In this document: in pieces, positions 16,590-26,370 of the stretch
How the letters are laid out: each line of letters opens with the position of its first letter
Numbering within the stretch: the first letter of the stretch is position 1
Source: Bacillus sp. V3B
GTDB lineage: Bacteria; Bacillota; Bacilli; Bacillales; Cytobacillaceae
Length of the DNA stretch: 64,000 nucleotides
Assembly (NCBI RefSeq): GCF_024494465.1
Contig: NZ_JAETXM010000013.1
Coordinates: forward strand, 53,856 to 117,855
Reading direction: 5' to 3'
Translations under genes and position numbers: made by a program
Notes under the pieces: generated by a model
Seen by the model: only the letters and a program-made list of their open reading frames with translations
What the model was told of the DNA's origin: nothing
Database searches by the model: none

Positions 16590-17681
16590 TTATTTATTTG
16601 TCACTTCTTGCTCAACTTCTACAACCCAACCAAATGGATCAGGCTCACTTCCAAGTTGAATAGCTGTTAATGTATTGTATAATTTCATTGAAAGTTCTCC
16701 AGTTTTCCCACCATTAACGGTTAACTTTTCATTATTCCAAAATAATTCACCAACTGGAGAAATAACGGCAGCCGTTCCAGTTCCAAAAACTTCTTCCAAC
16801 ACACCAGCTTTATACGCTTGGTATACCTCATCCATTGATATTCTTCGTTCAACAGCTGGAATATTCCAATGTTTTAATAATCGTAAGATTGAGTTTCTTG
16901 TAACCCCTTCTAAAATACTTCCATTTAATTCAGGAGTCACAATTTCTCCATTTATTTTAAAGAAAATATTCATACTGCCTACTTCTTCAACATATTTTCT
17001 TTCTACTCCATCCAGCCATAAAACTTGAGAATAACCACTCTCTTCAGCTACTTCTTGTGCCTTCAAGCTTGAAGCATAGTTTCCTGCTGTTTTAGCTTGC
17101 CCCGTTCCACCTGCTACGGCACGAACATAATGGCTTTCAACAGAAATTTTAATGGGATGAATCCCTTCTTTATAGTAGGATCCAACAGGAGACATGATAA
17201 TCATAAATTTATATGATGCTGCAGGATGAACGCCAAGAGACGGTTCAGTTGAGATAATAAATGGACGAATATATAAAGAAGTCCCTGGCGCCTTTGGTAC
17301 CCAGTCACTATCAACTTTAACGAGTTCTTTTAAAGCGCTGATCGCTAAGTTTTCATCGATTTCCGGAATACAAAGTCGATCGTTTGACTGATTTAACCTT
17401 TGCATATTCCGATCAGGTCTAAACAACAATACTTTTCCATCTTTTGAATGATAAGCTTTTAAACCTTCGAATACCGTCTGTCCGTAATGAAAGATCATCG
17501 CTGATGGATCAATCGTAATCGGTTGATAAGGAATAATTCGTGCATCATGCCATCCTTGATCTAAGGAATAATCCATCACAAACATATGATCCGTAAATAC
17601 TTTACCGAATTCAAGATGTTCAACATCTGGTTTTTGTTTGCGATCTGTAGTTAATGTGATACTAATATTTTCGTTTGACAT
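16590..17681 (-). CDS. ilvE: Branched-chain amino acid aminotransferase
   Basis: 363 residues, fold-type IV PLP enzyme. The PLP lysine is in AGNYASSLKAQEVAEESGYSQ; the substrate and cofactor loop EVGSMNIFF and SILEGVTRNSILRLL are also present. It interconverts Leu, Ile and Val with their 2-oxo acids. The start at 17681 follows TTGGAGACGAAAATC; the TTG inside that site is five codons upstream. B. subtilis YwaA is also 363 residues. First gene of a two-gene unit with the HAD phosphatase. Confidence 0.94.
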   Translation of the reverse strand: MSNENISITLTTDRKQKPDVEHLEFGKVFTDHMFVMDYSLDQGWHDARIIPYQPITIDPSAMIFHYGQTVFEGLKAYHSKDGKVLLFRPDRNMQRLNQSNDRLCIPEIDENLAISALKELVKVDSDWVPKAPGTSLYIRPFIISTEPSLGVHPAASYKFMIIMSPVGSYYKEGIHPIKISVESHYVRAVAGGTGQAKTAGNYASSLKAQEVAEESGYSQVLWLDGVERKYVEEVGSMNIFFKINGEIVTPELNGSILEGVTRNSILRLLKHWNIPAVERRISMDEVYQAYKAGVLEEVFGTGTAAVISPVGELFWNNEKLTVNGGKTGELSMKLYNTLTAIQLGSEPDPFGWVVEVEQEVTNK

Positions 17682-17821
17682 GATTTTCGTCTCCAATCTA
17701 AATATATAAAACTAAATATGAAAAATCTGATAGTAATACTTTATCACAAAAAATAAATTTTTAAAGATAAATTATTTTGAAAAATGCCCAATTTAATTGA
17801 ATTAAATCGATTCTTTCATTA

Positions 17822-19987
17822 CTATTCCACAATACTTTCTATTTTATCTTTCAGTTTTTTCGCCTTTTCTTTCGCATCTTCAATCTCTTGATCCCATTTT
17901 CCTTTCCATTTTGGTACCTCTTCTTTGATTTTTTCTTTTATTTTATCTGTTTGGTCTTTAAACGACTGTTTTTGCTGCTGTTTCTGCTTCCTTTCCTTTA
18001 TTTGTTTTTCAACTTCCCTTAGCTCCGCTTGTACAGACCTTGTTTTAAATTCTTCATGCTCAATATAAGGCTTAACCTTCTCCATTATCGTCCTAAAAAT
18101 AGGAACTACCGTTTTAGAGCTGCTTGAAGCTAAATAATGTTGCCGGTCTGTTTGATCATACCCCAGCCAAACTGCACCAACGAGATTTGGGGTGTAACCA
18201 ACAAACCATTGATCTTTCGTTCCATTAATATCATGATATGGAAGCTGAGTGGAACCCGTTTTTCCCGCTAGTTCTATCCCTGAAATTTGTGTTCCTTTCG
18301 CTGTCCCTTCCTCTACAACCCCCAATAACATTGATGTCATTTCTTCTGCTACTTTTTTCGATATTATTTTTTTTGTATTATTTTCATATTCAGCAATCAC
18401 ATTTCCTGTTGGCCCAACAATTTTTGTTATCAGATGACCTTCTTCTTGATTTCCATCATTGGCAAAAACAGAGTATGCTTCGGCTAACTGCAAAGGAGAA
18501 ATCCCTTTATTCATCCCTCCCAGTGCAATACCGAGGTGACGGTCTTCCTTTTCTAGTGGAATACCAAATTCCCCCAAAGAAGTAATGCCTTTATCCAAGC
18601 TAATTTCATTTAACAACCATACTGTGGGCATATTTAATGACTGTGCCACTGCTTCATACATCGGAACTTCCCCTTGAAAAGTACGAGAGAAATTTTCAGG
18701 GGCATAGTCGCCAAAAGTCATCCTTTCATCTTTTAAAATAGAAGTCGGTGTATACCCTTCTTCAAGTGCAGGTGTATACACCGCAAGTGGCTTCAACGTG
18801 GATCCAGGCTGTGCTTTAATATGTGTTGCTCGGTTAAAACCACGAAACACATAATTCCCTCTACCACCAACAAGACCACGAACTCCAGCTGTTTTAGGAT
18901 CAAGGAAAACAGCTCCACTTTGGACAAGCATTTCATCCCTACTAGCAGGAAAAAGCGAATCTTCTCTGTATACTTCTTCTAATACTGACTGTATATTTTG
19001 ATCCATTTCCGTATATATATGATAACCTCTGGTCATAATTTCCTCTTGTGTTAAACCATATTGAGAAATCGCTTCATCTAATACGGCATCTACATAATAA
19101 GGATAATCACGCTTTATATAGCTCCCGCCACCATCTTCAAGAATGATTTTTTCTTTTTTAGCCTCTTGATATTCATGATCTGTAATCATTCCTAATTCCT
19201 TCATACTCCCTAATACAACATCTCGTCTATCCACTGCACGTTCATAATGATTAAATGGATCAAGAGCTGATGGAGCTTGCAATAATCCAGCAAGCATAGC
19301 GGCTTCGCTTATCGTAACGGTGCTAATATCTTTATGAAAATATTTCTGTGCGGCTTGGTCAATACCCCAAGCACCACTTCCAAAGTAAACTTGATTTAAG
19401 TACATGTTCAATATCTCGTCTTTTGTATAATGCTTTTCAATTTCAACCGCTAGAAATAATTCTTCTACTTTTCGTCGATATGTTTGTTCATGAGAAAGCA
19501 ACGCATTTTTTGTGAGTTGCTGTGTAATTGTGCTGCCACCACCTGTAATCCTTCCTGAAAACAGATTATTGAAGAACGCTCTTGAAATACCTTTTATATC
19601 AAAGCCATTATGTTCCATAAAACGACGATCTTCAATGGCTATGACTGCATTAGACACATAGTCAGGCAATTTTTTGATATTCACACCTGTTGCTCGGTTC
19701 ATATCAACTTTTGCGGCTATTTCTCCATCTTTATCATAAATAATAGTGGTTTGACTTAGGCCATCTTGAAGGGATTGAACATTCACCTTTGAAGCCATAA
19801 AAGCAAAAAATAAGATGCTTAGTAAAACAAATGATAATCCGACTAATAATAATATTTGCGTCAGGTGTTTCTTTTTCCAAAAACGGCTAGTTACCTCTAA
19901 TCCTCTTTGAAAAAAGGACAGAATGGGAAGACTAAACCTTTTCCACAATTGTTTAAATAACACCCAAACAAGTTGTAATCTTTTCAT
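17822..19987 (-). CDS. Class A penicillin-binding protein (PbpF/PbpG-like)
   Basis: 721 residues. Short cytoplasmic N-terminus, one membrane anchor (about 44-66), glycosyltransferase domain with AIEDRRFMEHNG (catalytic Glu), GGSTITQQLTKNALL and YLNQVYFGSGAWG, then the transpeptidase domain with PGSTLKPL (SxxK, about 394), SLN and AGKTGST (about 573). The last 70 residues form a highly charged Lys/Glu tail predicted to be helical. It polymerises and cross-links peptidoglycan outside the membrane. It resembles B. subtilis PBP2C/2D (714 and 691 residues), which act in spore cortex or germ-cell wall synthesis; that role is inferred. Confidence 0.92.
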   Translation of the reverse strand: MKRLQLVWVLFKQLWKRFSLPILSFFQRGLEVTSRFWKKKHLTQILLLVGLSFVLLSILFFAFMASKVNVQSLQDGLSQTTIIYDKDGEIAAKVDMNRATGVNIKKLPDYVSNAVIAIEDRRFMEHNGFDIKGISRAFFNNLFSGRITGGGSTITQQLTKNALLSHEQTYRRKVEELFLAVEIEKHYTKDEILNMYLNQVYFGSGAWGIDQAAQKYFHKDISTVTISEAAMLAGLLQAPSALDPFNHYERAVDRRDVVLGSMKELGMITDHEYQEAKKEKIILEDGGGSYIKRDYPYYVDAVLDEAISQYGLTQEEIMTRGYHIYTEMDQNIQSVLEEVYREDSLFPASRDEMLVQSGAVFLDPKTAGVRGLVGGRGNYVFRGFNRATHIKAQPGSTLKPLAVYTPALEEGYTPTSILKDERMTFGDYAPENFSRTFQGEVPMYEAVAQSLNMPTVWLLNEISLDKGITSLGEFGIPLEKEDRHLGIALGGMNKGISPLQLAEAYSVFANDGNQEEGHLITKIVGPTGNVIAEYENNTKKIISKKVAEEMTSMLLGVVEEGTAKGTQISGIELAGKTGSTQLPYHDINGTKDQWFVGYTPNLVGAVWLGYDQTDRQHYLASSSSKTVVPIFRTIMEKVKPYIEHEEFKTRSVQAELREVEKQIKERKQKQQQKQSFKDQTDKIKEKIKEEVPKWKGKWDQEIEDAKEKAKKLKDKIESIVE

Positions 19988-20326
19988 TATTTCTCCTTTT
20001 ATCTTTTAAAAAAGTACATCCTAATTGATCTAATAATAGCTTAAAACAAATAAATTTGGAAAGAAATATAGTCTTTTTGATCGAATTAAAGAGGATACCA
20101 TACTGCGAATTGAACACCTATTACTGCAAAAAACAGATATAACCATTTTACATCCATCTGCAAATAATTAAATGGCGTGAATTAACTTCACAACCATTAT
20201 TTTTTGTTTTTTAAAATTTTTCTGATTTTTTTGAAAAAAAGGTGTTCAAGTAATAGGAAATTATATATACTGTATTATAACAACTCGTAATAAAAAAATC
20301 TGTACTATAAGAAAGGGATGGATAAA

Positions 20327-20461
20327 ATGACAACAAAACAAAATCAATCTACTCTTAACTTATCAAAAAAAATATGCCCAGAGTGCGGTCAAATGATGAA
20401 GGAACAAATTGAATCATATTTAATGGAGTGCGATCGTTGCCTATCAAAAAAACCGGAATAG
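20327..20461 (+). CDS. yhfH: YhfH family small zinc-ribbon protein
   Basis: 44 residues. Two CxxC knuckles, CPECGQ and CDRCL, spaced as in the YhfH family; the linker ...EQIESYLMECDRCL is typical. Probably binds zinc; function unknown. The ATG follows AAAGGGATGGATAAA and a strong terminator follows. The 339-nt gap upstream (19988-20326) is AT-rich and holds only its presumed promoter. Confidence 0.75.
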   Translation: MTTKQNQSTLNLSKKICPECGQMMKEQIESYLMECDRCLSKKPE

Positions 20462-20505
20462 TATCCTACTCGACGACATGGATTTATTAAAAAAATCTTG
20501 GCACC

Positions 20506-20543
20506 AAAATAAAAAGCCCTTATTCAAGAGGGCTTTTTATTTT
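20506..20543 (+). terminator. Terminator of yhfH
   Basis: 15-bp perfect stem AAAATAAAAAGCCCT/AGGGCTTTTTATTTT. Confidence 0.9.
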
Positions 20544-20930
20544 AGCAATGAACACTTTTGGGGACCCAACCATTATCATTAGCCGATCTGCGAACACTTT
20601 CATTTTAAATATAGTGAATTCATCTCACTCTATTTTAGCTATCTAGCCAATGTGTGTTTGTTTCGCAAGCATTTTTACTTTAATTATCTTATCAATTTTC
20701 CCGATCGATAATGGGTACTAATTTTAAGTGGCTTTTTGAATTCCAATCACATACCTAATAGTAAAACATTTATTCTACTATTACTGGATACAATGATCTT
20801 AGGGCCTAGAGCTTTCCATAAACGTACAGCTATTGGAAATGTATCAAAATGCTTTTTACACTTTTACTAATTTTCAATGAACTTACTTGTTTTTCATATC
20901 TTATTTTGATGATAAAATGAGTAAAAATAA
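20544..20930. other. Intergenic region without a recognised feature
   Basis: About 390 nt between two terminators, with stop codons in all frames. I see no ORF with a ribosome binding site, no repeat shared with the rest of the window and no RNA motif I recognise. It may be a decayed gene. Confidence 0.5.
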
Positions 20931-20952
20931 AAACTACACATAAGTGTAGTTT
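20931..20952 (-). terminator. Terminator of ydjO-type gene
   Basis: AAACTACAC/GTGTAGTTT stem with an ATAA loop. It overlaps the stop codon; TTTTTATTTTTAC follows on the minus strand. Confidence 0.8.
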
Positions 20953-21136
20953 AAATCTTGGGCAGTTCCCGGATCTCTACTGTCATTTCGTGACCACATA
21001 GCGGACATTTTAAATCTTCAGATGCAAATTCTTTTCTCATCCAACCGTTACAAGAAGTATCATTACAAGAATACACTTCTACATCCGTCATAATGTTTTC
21101 TAATTTATCATCTTGACCCTTTCTGTTAAAAAAAAT
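20951..21136 (-). CDS. ydjO: Cold-inducible YdjO family zinc-ribbon protein, apparent ATT start
   Basis: 61 residues. CNDTSCNGWMRKEFASEDLK and CPLCGHEM give the C-x4-C...C-x2-C ribbon and the conserved CNGWMR of YdjO. There is no ATG, GTG or TTG at the expected start: the first ATG lies at codon 16 with no ribosome binding site. An ATT at 21136 follows AGGGGG by 8 nt and restores the family N-terminus FFNRK. I therefore propose an ATT start, as known for infC. The family is cold-induced in B. subtilis; function unknown. Confidence 0.7.
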   Translation of the reverse strand: MFFNRKGQDDKLENIMTDVEVYSCNDTSCNGWMRKEFASEDLKCPLCGHEMTVEIRELPKI

Positions 21137-21544
21137 CGGAATCGCCCCCTAAGTTTTTATGAAAAGTTCGTTCTATTTCCCAGTTCAAAGGGTTTTGAAA
21201 AACTTATCATGTACAGTCTCCCCATTTTCTTATATAATGGGTAAAAAATTTGATCATTATTAGTATGATCATAATGAAAAAATTTAACAGAAAAAGAAAA
21301 AATAATGATGTACCTACTTTTGAATCCATAAGGTTGAACTTTTTTCTGTTTCATCTCTAAAATGATTAGAGTTCCTATGAAACGGATAAAAATAAACAAG
21401 TCCATTTCACAGTATATGCTTTTTTATTTTTTTCATGCAAATACAATTGCAACTCTTATTATACCATAATCCATTTAAAATGAGAGCAAACCAAACTTTT
21501 TTAAGATTTAAAAGAGAAAAATACAGAGGTATTTCTAAAAAAGA
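21137..21544. other. Upstream region of ydjO with an operator-like inverted repeat
   Basis: A perfect 7-bp inverted repeat TGATCAT-N7-ATGATCA lies at 21251-21271, near an AT-rich promoter-like stretch on the minus strand. An 82-codon minus-strand frame (21157-21405) spans this region but has no ribosome binding site and no family features, so I do not call it. Nothing else is seen. Confidence 0.4.
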
Positions 21545-21576
21545 ACGGACAAGCATGCTGTAGCATGTTTGTCCGT
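21545..21576 (-). terminator. Terminator of small hypothetical gene
   Basis: 14-bp stem ACGGACAAGCATGC/GCATGTTTGTCCGT with one G-T pair; TTCTTTTTTAG follows on the minus strand. Confidence 0.9.
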
Positions 21577-21582
21577 AATCGA

Positions 21583-21777
21583 TTAAATAAACTTAAGCAT
21601 CGTCCGATTTCTTTTTCTCTTGCTGTTCTGCTGAAACGAGTTGTCTTCATTTTCTAGTTGTAAATCTGGTTTTTCTTGTAAATATATCGAGATTTTTGAA
21701 CGTGGCTCTGTAAAGCTAATCTGAATCCCTGACTTTTTTAACCGATTCACTAAATCAACGAGTTGTTTGCTAGGCAT
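21583..21777 (-). CDS. Small hypothetical protein
   Basis: 64 residues, not recognised. The N-terminal half MPSKQLVDLVNRLKKSGIQ suggests an amphipathic helix; the C-terminal half is polar and ends in a basic KRKRNRTMLKF stretch. Real coding is supported by AAAGGAGTTTTTCTT before the ATG and a strong terminator 7 nt after the stop. Monocistronic. Confidence 0.6.
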   Translation of the reverse strand: MPSKQLVDLVNRLKKSGIQISFTEPRSKISIYLQEKPDLQLENEDNSFQQNSKRKRNRTMLKFI

Positions 21778-22119
21778 AAGAAAAACTCCTTTAATGTTCT
21801 CTTTGATTCTACCTTACAGCATAAATATGAATAAATTATGAATGAACTTTTTAATGATGTTATTGCTTCTTCCTTATTTAATACGAGTTTATTTTACTAT
21901 TCCCCTGCAATAATTTAAAACTTTCATAAAATTTATTTTTTCATTCACGCGCTCGCTCCTATTAATGATGAAAACACTTTATATGATCTCACTTTCGAGA
22001 ATCTTTCCAATATCTAGTCGTTTCTCCTGCGTTACAATGCTCAAAAATAAATGAAGTCGCCCTTCTTCATGTAAAATGGTATAATCATATCATATTGTGT
22101 TTTGGAGGAATTGACATAG
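21778..22119 (+). promoter_or_regulatory. Intergenic region with extended -10 promoter of ykpA
   Basis: TGG-TATAAT at 22077-22085 is an extended -10 element 35 nt before the ykpA start. An ATGAAG...CTTCAT inverted repeat (22051-22070) lies just upstream. The rest of the 342-nt gap is AT-rich without a recognised feature. Confidence 0.6.
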
Positions 22120-23742
<1,623 letters not shown>

Positions 23743-23752
23743 AGTCTAAATC

Positions 23753-23787
23753 AAAAAAACGCAAAGGGAAGCCCTTTGCGTTTTTTT
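23753..23787. terminator. Bidirectional terminator, ykpA / yuzL
   Basis: AAAAAAACGCAAAGGG-AAG-CCCTTTGCGTTTTTTT; T-tracts on both strands. It overlaps the yuzL stop codon. Confidence 0.92.
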
Positions 23788-23917
23788 ATGAACGTTTTTG
23801 TTTGTTTCGTGAAGAGGAGGCTTCTCTCATACCTGTCTCCTCTGTCGTTGTGCCTTGCCCTTTTACGTCTGCAGAGCTTAAGCCAGCTTTAGATGGATCT
23901 TGTTTACGTTTTCCCAT
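23786..23917 (-). CDS. yuzL: YuzL family small protein
   Basis: 43 residues: MGKRKQDPSKAGLSSADVKG and a Thr/Ser/Lys-rich tail, matching the short, polar, basic YuzL family of Bacillus. Function unknown. The ATG follows GGAGGTGTGACAATA. The gene is convergent with ykpA and uses the same hairpin as terminator. Confidence 0.75.
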   Translation of the reverse strand: MGKRKQDPSKAGLSSADVKGQGTTTEETGMREASSSRNKQKRS

Positions 23918-23975
23918 TATTGTCACACCTCCACCCTTATGTTTCCACCACTCTTCGTATTTATTCTATTAAAAA

Positions 23976-24027
23976 AGGTGTCAGGCACCGTAAAAAGACA
24001 ATCGTCTTTTTACGGTGCCTGACACCT
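23976..24027 (-). repeat. GGTGTC-type palindromic element acting as nrnB terminator
   Basis: 24-bp perfect arms with an AATC loop. The ends read AGGTGTCAGGCACC. On the minus strand it lies 6 nt after the nrnB stop and is followed by CCTTTTTTAA, so it can terminate nrnB. A related AAGGTGTCTGACA...TGTCTGACACCTT pair occurs at 61784-61872. Such motifs recur between genes in Bacillaceae; a link to REP-type transposases is inferred. Confidence 0.7.
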
Positions 24028-24033
24028 AATGCC

Positions 24034-25218
24034 TTATTTTCGTTTTGAGTTCTTCATATATTCTGCATATTGATCATCTCTCGCTAATGCAGCAATATAT
24101 TGCCTTTTAACAAAGTGTTCAGCTTCAGTAAAGTCATTAAAGGTAAGTGGCAGTGTTTTTTTATCGTGTTCAATAATCCAAGATTTATTATGTTGCTTAA
24201 TCAACCACTTTTCCCTATTTTGATTTTCATACAGTGCACCTTCAGGGTTATTTTTCACATTATGCTGATTTTTAGGTGCGTCAATTCTAGATGAATCCAG
24301 CGGGAATACTTCATGAACGAAAAGCTTATAAGCTGTTTCAGTCATGGTGCATCCAGAGGCTTTTGCATGACCTCCCCCACCAAATTTCCCTGCCACCGCT
24401 GAGACATCGATATGATCATGAATCGTCCGGAAGCTCACTTTTTTACCACCCATGTTCAAAATGACAATATAATCTAAATGGCTATTTTCTTTACCGAGCT
24501 CATTTCCTAATTCAGAATGATACATTTCAGCATGAACAATCCCAACACAGTGTTCTTCAATAAAAGTTTGCACGAGTTCACGGTTTTTCTTTCGAATATA
24601 ACGATTAATTTTTATCTCTTCCATACTTAATAGTTGCTGTTCAAACTCATTAAATGAAAAAGGTTCATCAGACTTTAATCGTTCGATCATTTTTCCTTCA
24701 AAATCATCAAGTGAAAGCAATGAAAACAAATCATTAAGCTGCTTGGCTTTTACAAGATTGTTTCTTTCCCAATCCCAAGTATCATACTGGCGAATTAATT
24801 CAACAAATTCTTCTATAGAAGACTTAGGTGTAATCCACTGATTATCTAACAAATAATCATAAAATAAAGAGGTTGCCGATGTTAGCCTTCCATCTTCATA
24901 TTCAACTATAACCTTTGCCCAACTATAATCATTTAGATGCAAGGCTGTTTTATGATGATCAATAAACTGAGCTTTCCCACCTTCTTTGACAAACTGCGCA
25001 ATTCTTTTACTATTTGCTTCATTGACAGTAAGATCTGTAATCAATAAAGTTTCTTCTTTTAGTTGACTAGATTTGATCGTTTCAAAATAACGTTCAACTT
25101 GTGAGTTTAGTCTAGCAACAGAATTATAGTGTACCACTACACCCTCGCCAAAAGCCATTTTTGCTAAAATACCACAACCAAGACCGTCCAAATCATTATG
25201 AGTATATAAATGAATCAA
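24034..25218 (-). CDS. nrnB: DHH-family oligoribonuclease (nanoRNase B)
   Basis: 394 residues. DHH domain with THNDLDGLGCG (about 6-16), TDLTVNEAN and FIDHHKTALHL (about 86-96); DHHA1 domain with FGGGGHAKASG (about 283-293). The length and the extra C-terminal domain match B. subtilis NrnB/YngD (399), which degrades short RNA oligomers and can act on pAp. TTG start at 25218 after GAGAGGTGGGTTATA. Monocistronic, closed by the palindromic element downstream. Confidence 0.9.
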   Translation of the reverse strand: MIHLYTHNDLDGLGCGILAKMAFGEGVVVHYNSVARLNSQVERYFETIKSSQLKEETLLITDLTVNEANSKRIAQFVKEGGKAQFIDHHKTALHLNDYSWAKVIVEYEDGRLTSATSLFYDYLLDNQWITPKSSIEEFVELIRQYDTWDWERNNLVKAKQLNDLFSLLSLDDFEGKMIERLKSDEPFSFNEFEQQLLSMEEIKINRYIRKKNRELVQTFIEEHCVGIVHAEMYHSELGNELGKENSHLDYIVILNMGGKKVSFRTIHDHIDVSAVAGKFGGGGHAKASGCTMTETAYKLFVHEVFPLDSSRIDAPKNQHNVKNNPEGALYENQNREKWLIKQHNKSWIIEHDKKTLPLTFNDFTEAEHFVKRQYIAALARDDQYAEYMKNSKRK

Positions 25219-25576
25219 TATAACCCACCTCTCCTATTTTAAATTGTATGTAAAAGTAAAAACGTAAGAACTTTCACACTTCGGAATGTAGATTAATCCA
25301 TCCACATCATTATATGTATTTCTTCCTTATCTAAACATTTTAGAATGTCTTATAAGAACATTATAACTTTACCTACCTATTGTCAAAAGGAAATAGTCAT
25401 TTCCAGCAAAATAACTTATGTTTTGATCAAAATAAGGAATTCAAAAAATTAAAGTCCTTATCAATATTTTTGTACATAATTTGATTTCACTGACAAGTTC
25501 ACCACCCTTGTCCGCATATAGTAACAGAAGTAAGAAAACTTTGAGATGAAATTATTTTCTTTTAGGAGGAGAAACC
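25219..25576. other. Divergent intergenic region
   Basis: 358 nt between nrnB and the cupredoxin gene, presumably holding both promoters. A GACAAG-N9-CTTGTC inverted repeat (25492-25512) lies 65 nt before the cupredoxin start. Nothing else is recognised. Confidence 0.4.
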
Positions 25577-26032
25577 GTGAAGTTACTGATCATTAAGAAA
25601 CGATTTGTATTGTTTAGCTTTATTCTCATTATTTTATTAGCATCTGCAGGAGGATGGTTTTTAATCAATCAAGAAAGTGAAGTCGTATTTGGACAAATAG
25701 ATAATGATAAAAAAGCACGAGAAATTCATCTTGTGACTGGAGAGTTTTCTTCTAGGTTACCAGACGGAACAAAAATAGAAGGCTACCGCTGGGATCCGGG
25801 CACCATTTTCGTTCAAGCAGGAGAAAAAATCAATTTAAATATTTTGGGGATTAATGGAAAAGAACATCCCTTTGTCATAGAAAACACAAATATAAAAGGA
25901 ATAGTAAACAAAGGAAAAGAAACAGTGATTCCATTACAATTTAACAAAGAAGGAGTATATAGGCTCATCTGTCTTACACATGCAGACAAGGAAAGTGAAG
26001 GTCCGATGATTGCCTATATTGTAGTGGATTAA
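25577..26032 (+). CDS. Membrane-anchored cupredoxin-domain protein
   Basis: 151 residues. One N-terminal membrane segment (about 10-30), then a beta-rich domain with a full type-1 copper ligand set: His97 (KEHPFVI), Cys132 and His135 (RLICLTH) and Met144 (EGPM). It is probably an extracytoplasmic electron-transfer or copper-binding protein; the fold also resembles the CuA domain of oxidase subunit II, but the dinuclear second Cys is absent. GTG start after TAGGAGGAGAAACC. It precedes pflB by 340 nt without an obvious operon link. Confidence 0.82.
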   Translation: MKLLIIKKRFVLFSFILIILLASAGGWFLINQESEVVFGQIDNDKKAREIHLVTGEFSSRLPDGTKIEGYRWDPGTIFVQAGEKINLNILGINGKEHPFVIENTNIKGIVNKGKETVIPLQFNKEGVYRLICLTHADKESEGPMIAYIVVD

Positions 26033-26265
26033 TAAAGGATAAAAAACAACTTTATAATATTCATCACAAAAGGAAACTATTAAGATGTAAACAGCTAAAT
26101 AATACTATTTACGACTCCATTAGTTTTATACAACAGAACCTCTAAATTTTTTTATAATACAGTTTGATAAATAGATGAAATTATTTAAACTATCTAATTT
26201 TATAAATCCCATAAAACCTTTATTTATCAACCTTTTTTAACCTTCACAAAAAGTTCAATTATAAT

Positions 26266-26309
26266 GTGATAACTTTCACAATTGTCCTGTTATACTAATG
26301 ATATAGAAG
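26266..26309 (+). promoter_or_regulatory. pflB promoter with overlapping Fnr- and Rex-like site
   Basis: TGTGA-TAACTT-TCACA (26267-26282) is an exact Bacillus Fnr/CRP-type box. On the other strand TTGTGAAAGTTATCACAT also matches the Rex consensus at 12 of 14 fixed positions. A TATAGA -10 element at 26304-26309 puts the box centre at -41.5. A TATACT at 26293-26298 is an alternative -10. A second repeat TAACA-AC-TGTTA lies at 26317-26328. Confidence 0.7.
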
Positions 26310-26370
26310 TTTTGTAACAACTGTTATATCTTTTTTAAAAATCCATTATAACTTATGAGGTGACTAGAAA

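Noticed and set aside
21157..21405. 82-codon minus-strand frame
   Set aside because: No ribosome binding site, aromatic and AT-driven composition, overlaps the ydjO promoter region and an operator-like repeat.
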